Under the pieces are notes generated by a model. The model saw only the letters and a program-made list of their open reading frames with translations, made no database searches and was not told the origin of the DNA. A stretch of 32,557 bases of DNA from contig JAULBX010015534.1 in the NCBI GenBank assembly GCA_032358255.1, positions 1 through 32,557 on the forward strand, written 5' to 3'. Source of the stretch: Heterotrichella gracilis (taxonomy: Eukaryota; Sar; Xanthophyceae; Tribonematales; Xanthonemataceae). The position numbers were made by a program, and so were the translations under genes. Each line of letters begins with the position of its first letter. The first letter of the stretch is position 1. Positions 11,324 through 21,400 of this stretch are shown here, piece by piece.

Positions 11324-11333
11324 GCCAAGTCAG
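11324..11333 (+). repeat. Left target-site duplication GCCAAGTCAG
   Basis: Identical to 11957-11966 and immediately outside the inverted terminal repeats of the 623-bp insertion. Confidence 0.75.
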
Positions 11334-11956
11334 GGGGTGGGAGTTTCTGCAACTTTTGACACCATCGTGGAGTTGACATATTTGCATGCACAATTGAGGA
11401 CAACTTGGGCCCCTCTAGCTATCCTGAAAACGCCATAAAAAATACGGCGATGTTTTGGGGTGGGGGTGGGGGGGGTGGTTCAGGTCTTCAAATAAATTTC
11501 AGTGGGAAATTTAAAAAGTCCTGATATTTTTTTTGTGGAGGTATTTGGCAGGTTTGCTGCATGGTGCAAGCTCGCACATGGTCTAAGCTGTCGTTTGCAC
11601 ACACTTAGATGTACATTGCTGCAACCTGGACATGGTTGTGGTACCACATGTCCCTGGGCATGCATTATTTGCAATAATGTTAAGATTTAATATTATTAAT
11701 AGTTATTAATCCAGTATATATTTAAGAAAGTAAATTCCATTTATTTTAAATTTATTATCAATAATTTCAATTTTAAAAATACAGAAGATGCCATTCATAA
11801 ATTTGGCTGGTCCAGAGAGCATCAGCGCCCTTCCTAGTGTCCAAATCAGCCTTTAAAAATAAATCATACAAGAAAAGGGGGGGGGTGGGTCAAAAGGTCT
11901 GGGGGTCCAAACAATTTTAGGATGGTGTCTGAAATAAATTTTTCTCCCACCCCCCG
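11334..11956. mobile_element. Non-autonomous DNA transposon (MITE/MULE-like) with TIRs and 10-bp target duplication
   Basis: The element starts GGGGTGGGAG and ends CTCCCACCCCCCG. The left end GGGGGTGGGAG, then 14 bases, then GACACCATC (11333-11366) is mirrored on the right as GATGGTGTC, 14 bases, CTCCCACCCCC (11921-11954), which is an imperfect terminal inverted repeat of about 34 bp with exact spacing. It is flanked by the direct repeat GCCAAGTCAG at 11324-11333 and 11957-11966. No open frame resembles a transposase. The interior is AT-rich, unlike its surroundings. The duplicated flank ahead of F-box B lacks this block, which supports insertion after the duplication. Target-site length (10 bp) suggests a Mutator-like superfamily; this is inference. 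Confidence 0.78.
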
Positions 11957-11966
11957 GCCAAGTCAG
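11957..11966 (+). repeat. Right target-site duplication GCCAAGTCAG
   Basis: Identical to 11324-11333, on the other side of the insertion. Confidence 0.75.
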
Positions 11967-12726
11967 ATGTAACATGGGCAATGGGCGCCCAAAACACTGA
12001 CTCAGATGCTTTGCAAGTGCAGTGCAAGTCCGCTTGCACCTTCTTTTCTGTTTTGTTTTTTGTCGTTGTCCTGGTGTTGTTTGACACTGCTTTGGTAGCA
12101 ACCACCTGGATAGTCTTCCCATAAGCACTAGTTTTTGGCGTACTACTGACTATATATGGAACTTTTCGAACGTTGGCTCTGCAAACTTGCCGGAAGGTTC
12201 TCCGAGAAGGTTCTTTCAAGCTTCAAAAGCCTGGGCTCAAGACCATAAGTGTCACCAGGTGTCCCATTTGCACCTGACCTTAGCAATGATAAATAACCCC
12301 CAAAGGTACGGTACCGTTTAGCACTCACCGAGGGCTTAGAGCCCAGGGAGCTAGACTCGACTTGTTGTGCTCCACAGCGGGACTCAATGCTGGGACACTC
12401 TTCCAACAACAGTACGTTCTTTGCTCTTGAGCAACCTTTGCCTGCAGAACCTCATGTGTAAAGCAGGTTAGCACACCAGTCCAGTCTTAATACCCTGTCC
12501 TCCTGGACCTGCTCGGAGACTGTGTGCTGCTTCTGTGAGGCAGTGGGCACTCTTGGCAAGTCGACATGGCACCCACACCCTGCATGCAAGCAATCCAGCC
12601 CTGGATTTTGGTGCTTAAAAGCGCTGGCGGTGGACACTCGTGACCAACACACTTTTGTACTGATCAGTGACTGTAGCTGCGGGGCAACTTGAAGACCCCT
12701 GGGGAGCTTCCAAGGGAGCCACTGGC
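11967..12726 (+). other. Duplicated 5' flank of F-box C
   Basis: No gene. Alignable by eye to about 7815-8594: GCAACCACCTGG, GGTTCTCCGAGAAGG, AAGCGCTGGCGGTGGACACT and GGGGCAACTTGAAGACCCC all recur in order. An open frame beginning at GTG 12667 runs into exon 1, but in copy B the same region is out of frame with the start ATG, so it is read as leader or promoter. Confidence 0.75.
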
Positions 12727-14711
12727 ATGGCGTCGCCAAGGGGAGCATCGCATGCTGATAACACTGGGGAGGACATTGCCCAGCATGATACGAGCCATTC
12801 ACAGCCATGTCACATCAACAACCTGCCAGATGACGCCCTGGCACAGGTAATACGCCTGCTGTGATACCGTTGGCTTGTGGTCTCAAACCGCGGCCCTTAA
12901 AAAACCCTACGTTAGGGTGCTGGATCACCAGCTGCACCACTTGTGTTGTGTCTATGCACTAGCTCGTGCAGTGGCACGGGTGTCTCATGCGCCACATCTG
13001 CAGTAGTAGTGCATGGATGATGGTAGTAGGGCGCGGGTGATGATGGCGGGAGGGCACTGGCGTACATCTGCCTCCCATACGAGGCAGTATTACACATGGC
13101 ATCATGAAACGCACCACAGCATCAAGTTGCAGTGCCTGGTGTTGATGGCGCGAGTGAACAAGGGCACCTCTGGTTCCTTAGCCCACCAAAAATCAGTAGC
13201 CACTGTCCGCTTTAGAAATACCCAGCCACCTGCCGCTGCAGGTGCTAATGCGCCTGCCGCTGCCGGAACGAGTGCGTGCCACTCCAGTTTGCCAGCGCTG
13301 GCACAACATACTGAACCGCCAGGGCGTGCTGTGGGAGCCGATGGTGATTGACATTCAGGAGTTCAAGCTCATTCCACAGCTTGTGGCTGCGCCCGCCCGC
13401 CTGTTACGTACCTGGGAGCTGAAGGTGGAATGCGCCATAAGGGCTGATGAGTGCACCGCATTGCTGGGGGCGCTGGACCCCGCCTGCGTGCGCTCCCTGC
13501 ACATCTGGGTGCGTGACCCGGAGGTTGTGTCACGCCAGGGTGTCTCACGCGTGACCCAAATCACGTCAGGCTACTTTGAGAGCATCCTGGTGGCAGTGGG
13601 GCGGCTGCATGGCCTAGAGGAGCTTTCACTGCATGTGGATGCCGGCTCAGCGCTGCCCCTTGTTGACCCCGTCAATAACGTGGCGCGGGCGCACGCCAGC
13701 ATGGCGCCCCTGACCGCCCACCTGAGCGCCCTTACAGCGCTCACCGCCCTGCAGCTGGACTTCGTTCAGCACCCCTGGGACCGTTCCTTCCAACAGGTGT
13801 TTGTGCCGTTCCCGCTGCCCACGCTGCCCTCGGTGCGCAGGTTCCAGCAGTGGGTGGGGCACCCGGAAAGGACTGAGCAGACCCTTGTGCACAGCGTGAG
13901 CCTGCCACTCAGCAGCCTGCCCCATCTACGGGAGCTGGAGCTGCATGTGAATGCAGCAGACTTCACTTTGGACCTGCGGGCAGCAACTGCGCTGTCCTCC
14001 CTCACCCTCTTCATTGTTTTTGCACGGCTCATGCTGCCAGACAGCGGGCCATGGTGGCCAGAGGGGCTCCAACACATGACATTCCGTGACAGCAAGAACG
14101 GGCCCACATTCCTGCGCAGCGGCAGTGCAGACTGGCTGGATGTGTCCCACTTGCTGCCTCCGGTGCTCAGCATGTCAGTGCACATTGATGGCTATGGGGT
14201 AGACAGTTGTCTGCGGCACATGCCCTCCTCCTTACGGCAGCTGAGCGTCACCTGTACTGTGACCCGTGACATGGTGCTATCCGCCTTGCCCCACCTTACT
14301 CTACTGACATTTGACTACACAGCTTCACATTTTTTTATGCAATCAAGCCGTCCACCTATAGAGCTGCAGCTGACTGCGCCCATCAACCCGCGCCTGCACC
14401 CGCAAGGCTCCGTCTTCCTTGGCAGCTGCATCCTCAAGGTTGTAGGCAGAGGCTGGGATGTGGTGGAGGATGATTCAGGGGTGCAGCAGCGGCTGGCGAA
14501 GCAGCAAGTGCTGGTGTACCGCTCGGGTGTGTCTGGATCTCGTGCCTTGGATGATGTTCAAACGGAGCTGTTGCGGGTGGTGGGTGACCCGGAGCGCCAG
14601 GCGGCTTTGGAGTGGTTTGCAAGGATGCGTGGGCCTGATTCATGGCGTGGTTGTGGCGTGCATGTGTTGCACCCTGGCTTACCTTTCTCCAATAATTGCG
14701 ATGCACATTGA
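12727..14711 (+). CDS. F-box/leucine-rich protein C with extended C terminus
   Basis: Third tandem copy, probable SCF adaptor. Exons 12727-12846 and 13242-14711 (TGA) join in phase 0 for 529 aa. The F-box is split by the intron at the same place (LPDDALAQ / VLMRLPLPERVR, then PVCQRWHNIL and VLWEPM). Leucine-rich segments follow (LHGLEELSLHV, LTALTALQLDF, LPHLRELELHV, ATALSSLTLFI, LPHLTLLTFDY). The family C terminus GWDVVED and DPERQAALEWFARMRGPDS is present. Where copy B stops (TTCATGA), copy C reads TTCATGG, so translation continues 21 residues to a TGA at 14709-14711. The start ATG is fixed by identity of the first residues with copy B. Confidence 0.83.
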
Positions 14712-15402
14712 TAGGTAATGCATGGAGCGGTCACTTGAAGCCATGCTGTGTACTTGGAATACCAGGGTCCATTCATTGTAACATCAAATTGAGTGTAGAT
14801 ACTGCTATATTGTGTAATATGTACCGACAAGCTTTGTGTGTTGGGTTTTACGGACCCATGTGGAGAACAGCCAAGTCACTTGCGGCAAATCCAAACAAGA
14901 AGGCCCAGCTGGGGATTTGGGATGAGCTTGCTCCGCATTGCCAAAAATGAATCACGCGGGTTTGAAGAGGCAGCTCAAACCTGTTCTACGGCTTGTGGAT
15001 TTATTGAAGTGTGCGTCGTGACATATTTAGCTATCTGCTGTTACTTTAGGGCGTGCAAGTTGTGTATGTAAGTACCTTTCTCGTCCGCTGCATGAAGCTG
15101 GGGTGTGGTGATCGTCCCCAAACCCGCGCGTGCCACCGCGGACCACCCGTGTACTACTTTCCGCAAACGCCTGCACACCCAATATTGCTGCGTTGTGTTT
15201 CTTCTAATTGCAATATTTGGAGTTGACTCATCCGGGTCTGTGTGTTGTATCCCTTCCAGGGGCTAAAATCCAAGTTGGGCGGGAGAACCCTTGCAGTATA
15301 TGCATGCATACCAAACCGTATAACACCATGCAGCGGAGGCACCCCACCACACCAACCCAGATACCTCGCTAGTATATCCACCGCCAACCCACCGCCGCCA
15401 CT
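14712..15402 (+). other. Intergenic: F-box C 3' flank and ATAD2-like 5' flank
   Basis: No gene seen. It includes the TGTAA motif of F-box C at 14777-14781. The last 45 bases before the ATAD2-like ATG are C-rich (CCACCGCCAACCCACCGCCG), as expected of a short leader. No clear TATA box was recognised. Confidence 0.6.
14777..14781 (+). promoter_or_regulatory. TGTAA polyadenylation-like signal, F-box C
   Basis: ATTCATTGTAACA, 66 bp after the stop, corresponds to the motif after copy B. Confidence 0.5.
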
Positions 15403-18400
15403 ATGGTCAACACGCGGCGGCGGGACGTCCAGTCGCACGAGCTGGAGCACGTGCGCAGCGGCTCAGAAGATGAGGGGCGCAGGATCGAACCGGGGCCCGC
15501 TGGGGCCGACAACGACAGGGGACACAGGGTGAGTGGTGGTGATAACGAACCAATTGTGGTGCTTTCAAGTGCTGTAATGGGGTCATAGAGTGGGTACACG
15601 CCAATCGTATTGTTCTCCTTGGCCCAAACGAGATGCATGTGGCAGGTGTGCGATGCATTGAGCTGTCCCAGCGTTGCCTGGGGTGTCTGGCGTCATTTGC
15701 ACACTCTTAGCGCCTGCAGCTCTTTCCTGGGGCCAACCGTGTGTACATGCATGTTGCTCAAAATACGTCTGGGTAGCCCTCGCACACCTGCGCCATACTC
15801 CTCCCGAGGCGCTCTGGAACCAACTGCAGTGCTTTCAAGCCCATTAGCATTTACAAGCCAAGCCGCTGTTACCGCTTGCCTCCCACTGCCATCCCATTTC
15901 CTTGCAGAATGCTGCGCATCCCCTGCACCCCTGCACCCCAAACATACCCCACAGGGCGGCACGCATGCACCCCTTTACCACCAATTCTAAACCTGAACCC
16001 TAAGGGTTGAACCCTGTATCATATACATAATAACCCCACAGTGCGCCCTGGCACGCCACCATTAAACCCTCATTTCTGAACCCGCAGGGTGGCGCCCACC
16101 CCCAGCACCCCGCCGCCACCGAAATTGCGCCCATCAAGGCCCGGCTGCGCACCCGCCTGGGGTCTGTGAGCTATGCCGATCCCGGGGATGACCCCTTCGA
16201 TGAGGTGGCGGATTACCCAGGGGGGAGGGGCAGGAGGAGGAATGCGGGGAGGGAACAAGGGGGGAAGGAGCGCAGGAAACCCCAGGTGGGTGGTGATGAC
16301 TGCTGAACGCCGTCAATGGGGAGAGGATTCGAGGCCTGGCTTGTTCAAATGGCTAGCATGGCGGTGCATGCCAGGCTATTGCATGCCTTGATCCGGTACC
16401 ATGGGGATGGCGTTGGGCCATTTGGTATTTTAAGAACTTTCCATTAAAACCTCCAGCATCCTAGACTTTTATTTCCAGCTGCTGCACCCAAGCTGTCCAT
16501 CACGTTGAGCGCAACAGGACTGCTCGTTTCTAGCAACCCAACAAGAGTTCCATCCCTGCGTTTGCACATATAAGTTTTGGTTCCTTTCGAAATAGGGACA
16601 CTTTAATTCCCAGCTGCTGCACGCAAGCTGTCGATGGCCTAGTGCGCATAAGTGCGGCGGCACCCCACCAAAAATAGTTGCACAACCCTGTTGTCGCTAT
16701 TTAACCCTATCCCTCCCTGCAGCATCCCCGGGACCCGGCCAGTGATGAGGGCGAGTTTGACGATGAAGAAAACGGGGAGGAGGTTATGGGCACCAGCCGC
16801 TACGGGCGCGCCCTTCACCGCACCCAGTTCTTTGGGATTAGCGGGAGCCAGGGGGGCAGCCAGGGGGGGTATTCGAGGCAGGCCAAGCGCATGCGGGGAG
16901 GGGAGGGCTTTGAGGTGCGTGTGGGAGGGGTGTTGAGGGGTGATAGAAGCGCTGCAGCACGGAAGTGGAGCCAAGGGTAACAAGATAATGCTGTAGATAA
17001 TCGTATTATTGCCTCGACTCCTTGGTTAAGCAGAGGACATTGGAGTGATGTAAACACGGATTTACATGGGAAATTTGGGCTGGTGAGGGGCGTCATCGTC
17101 GTGTGCTATCACTGAATCATCACACTCCAGGTTGTACGATCCATTGCATGGGATTGGATCATCACCTCTTGAAACACCGTTCAAGCACCTGCACACGCAT
17201 TGAACAACTAAACAAATTTAAATGATGTGAAGCCCGCCACACCCACTGCAGGACAAGGATCATGCGCAAGGGGAGGAAGGGAACCATCGCAGGCGGGAGG
17301 AGGTCATGGACTACTCCCGCCGCTACATCCCCAGGGATCGCACCCTGGGGAAGCGATTTTCACCCCCTGAGGGGGGCTATGGGTATGAGGATAGTGAGGT
17401 GGCTGGGGGCAGGCAAGGGGGGCGCACCAGGGGTGAACTGGAAGGGGAAGAAGAGGGTCTGGGCCAAGGGGAGGAAGAGGACGACGGCCAGGTAAGGATA
17501 ATCCTGAACCTTAAACCAGGTAGCATGAGCGTGCATTTCTTGACAGGCTCTCGGTACCTTCACTTGCAACTTGGACTGATAAGGCTCCCCATCGTGCATA
17601 TGAACCCCACCCAATCCCCACTGCGCCCAGCCACACGCAAGGCAGCTGTTCAGAATTGACCAGCGGTGGAGCAACGCTTGGCACTCCACCTGTCTACCCA
17701 TCGCCCCTAATAGTTGAAAGCAAACGTGGAAATAATGGACACTGCTTGTTCCTGAACTTATTTGGCATGGTTTGTGTCAGCCTCCAGGGGGCAATATCAA
17801 AAGAAACTGGGTAAAGAAAAAAATACATCTGTGCTGCTTTGTCCCTGAGACAGCGCTGACAGTTTGCCACCTGGCGTGGTTTTCCAGGCCCCAGGGGAGG
17901 CGGAGGAGGAAGAGGAAGAGGAGGAGGAGGAAGATGATGCGCAGGTCGAGCACCGCTACAGCCTGAGGGACCGGTCAAAGGTCATGCGCCAGGCAGAGCC
18001 GCTCTACTCCACAGGGGGCCAATACAGGTGGGGATTTTTTAAACATGGCTGCCAAAACGCATCTAAAGAGAAGCTCAGCAGGGGAGGGACCTCGAAGAGG
18101 GGCTCGGATATTTGGGATCCATCTGGAAAATATGGGATAAATATCAGGGACAGTTTCATGGTGATGTGCCACGCTGAGCTGCTGTATTCCAAAGGAGGCT
18201 ATACTTTGAGTCTTGAACGTCTTAGCTTAAACCCTGAAATTCTAAACCTTGCGCCCTAAACCCTTACCACTCAAGGCGGCTGCAAGTTCTAAACCCTCTG
18301 AACCCTGAACACCACCCCGCATGCGCAGGGGCGTGGGTGCCAAGTCGGGCGGCGGCAAGCGCAACTTCGCCTCGCGCCGGGGGCGGTGGGGGGTGCGCGC

Positions 18401-21400
18401 TGGCAGTGGCGGTGGTGGTGGCAGGGCCAGAGGGGGCAGGGGGTGGGAGGTTGAGGAGGAGGATGCAGTGCCTGATGAGGACCCGGGCAACTGGCGAGCC
18501 CTGCAGGTGCGGAAACCCTAGCAAAACCCTGTCCCTGTCCCTGTCCTAGTCAAGTGGACATTTAAATTTTACACATACCTGTGGAAACGCTGCCAAATAC
18601 CTGCATGCACCGAAACCCTTGCACCCTGTAATTGACCTTAGTTGGGGACGTGGCACGATGGCTGGCTAATCGGAAGGGTACATACAGCAACCCTGCCAAA
18701 CTATTGCAAAATCGCATCTATTCCGACAGATGTCATTGCCATCTGCCTCATGTTTTCTTTCCTTGCCCTCTTGATGGTCCCAGGCGTATTAGAAATCAAT
18801 GTAGTTGGCTTTTGTCTCCCCAGTGCAGGGACCCGGTGGGACGCCAGGTGGCATTCCCTGGGAGTGCTAATACTAATTGTTGTCCTTCCTTTGCAGGGTC
18901 CCGGTGGGACGCCAGGTGGCGCTCCGTGGCAGCCCCGCACCGCCACCACCCCTTCAATTAACGCGCCCCCCTGGGAAGCAGCCATCGCCTCTGCACTGGG
19001 GGGCCCACCTAGGGACAAGGCGGGCAATGCGGAAATCACACCCCTGCAGGTAGGGTGGTGTGCGACGGCTGGTTGACATTCTTGCATGAATGGCTGTGCA
19101 TGTGCATGGAAGTTAGCAGCGTGCTCAGGTATTCGCCATGGATTTATGCGACAGTGGGGGTGCATTTCGAGGCGCATGGTGCGCTTGAATCCCTATTCCT
19201 ACCGATAGAATTAGAGTTTGACAGCTTGTCAGCGTACCATGCGCTGTTTAGGGTTTTAGGGTTTCTGTGCACCCTGCAGGTTGACCCCTCCATCAGCTTT
19301 GACCAAGTGGGGGGGCTGGACCATTACATCCGAGCACTGAAAGAAATGATATTTCTCCCCTTGGTGTACCCTGAGCTCTTCCAGCACTTCCATATTACGC
19401 CCCCCAGGGGTGTACTGTTCTACGGCCCGCCAGGTGAGGGCTTCACCCGCAGGGTTTCGTTAGGTTTCCTCAGAGGCTTCCTTTGAAATTTCTGCCAGTA
19501 TGCCGTTATACGGCCGTTCCACTGGTCGGGATTTACCTGTAGGGTTACTGGTCGGGATCGCCCCTGTAGTGCTTAGCTATGGCACTCTTAAGGAAAATGT
19601 CGCGCTAGGGTTTCTGTAGGGTTTATGCACACACTAAGACTAGTGTAGAGATTGGCAAGACCTTTGTGACGCCAGCCCTGGCCGCCACAGCTAGCCTTAA
19701 GGGGGGACCGGCAATACCCTAAACCCCAAAACCCTACTTTAGGTACTGGCAAGACCCTAGTTGCACGGGCGCTTGCCGCCACCGCAAGCCGCGCTGGCCA
19801 GCCCGTGTCCTTCTATATGCGCAAGGGGGCTGACGTGCTGTCAAAGTGGGTGGGGGAGGCTGAGCGCCAGCTGCGGCTGCTGTTTGAGGAGGCGCAGCGC
19901 AACCAGCCCTCGATCATCTTCTTTGATGAGATTGACGGCCTGGCGCCGGTGGGTTTGGGCGCAGGACCATCATGATGCATGTCGGTTGCATAGGGTGTTG
20001 TAGGGCTTAGGGTGTTTTGTCGGATGGATGATGGATGCGCAATACGCTATCCATCTCTTCCGCACCCTCATATGCTCACCTGATATGCTGTTTAAGGAGG
20101 CGGAGCCCGACCAGCCCTCCATCATCTTCTTTGATGAGATAGATGGCCTGGCGCCGGTTGGTGCCTGTACTCGAGTCCTATATGGGTACATGCATCCACA
20201 TCATGGGTTACCTGTGCGTGCATGGTGCGGTTTGTGGCACTCGTTGTGCTTCCTTCCATCCCCCCTTCCAGAGTTGCAACAGGAAACAGAACCAGATCCA
20301 TAACAGCATTGTGTTCTACCCCGTTGATTCTCCCCAAACGACATCCTTGCCTGAGTGGTTTCCTCCCCATTACATTCCATTTCCCCCCCTTCAGGTTCGC
20401 AGCAGCAAGCAGGACCAGATCCACAACAGCATCGTGTCAACCCCTGGGGTTTTCCCTAAGCTAGTGATTTCCTCCCCAATACATTCCAATTTCCCCCGCT
20501 TCAGGTTCGCAGCAGCAAGCAGGACCAGATCCACAACAGCATCGTGTCAACGCTGCTGGCGCTCATGGATGGGCTGGATGCGCGGGGCAAGGTGGTCATT
20601 ATAGGGGCGACAAACAGGATAGACGCCCTGGATGGGGCGCTGCGCAGGCCGGGGAGGTGGGTGCTCAAAGCCTGGGTTATTTTTAATTACTTTTAGTGGT
20701 CAGTTAGTTGGTTCAGTGCACTCCAGCAACACAGCAGTACTGCCATTCTTGTACATGTGGCGCCGAGCAGTTTGGCACTGTTTATTATTTGTTGGTGCTT
20801 GTATTTGCTCTTTTCCTTTCAGCTTTTTGTGTGCCACTTTTTGCTTTTTGGTTACTGTTTTGCTCTTTTATTTTGACTTTATGCCCTTTCATTCCCCGTT
20901 GTGCTTTCTGATTGCTCTTTTTCACTATTCAGGCTTTCATCTGTTCATTTTATTTTTGTGCTGCTGGGCATTTTGGCTTCTTTCCCTCCCCTGTCCAACC
21001 CCTGGTTTCCTCCCCTCAGGTTTGACCGAGAGCTGCTTTTCCCCCTGCCCAACCAGTCTGCGCGGGAGCAGATCCTGGACATACACACCAAAGCATGGGC
21101 AGACCAACCCGACCAGGGGCTGAGGGCTGAGCTGGCAAGGGTTAGTGTGGGCTACTGCGGGGCGGACCTGAAGGTAGGGTTTGGGTCTAGGGTTTTTGGG
21201 TCGAGGGTTGGGTCCAGGGTCCTAGGGTTTCGTGGTGGCGGCCTGAGCTGGCAAGGGTCAGTGTGGGCTATTGTCAAGACCCTGGTTGGGTTGATTAGGG
21301 TACTTTGCACTCACTTCTGCAGCTATTTGCACCTCCTCACCTCCCCGCTTTCCCCTCTGCTCAATCCCACTCACTCACTCACCCTCTTCCCAGCTGAAAA

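Noticed and set aside
20089..20158. Mutually exclusive alternative exon for Walker B
   Set aside because: No acceptor with a pyrimidine tract directly upstream; treated as an echo unless RNA shows otherwise.
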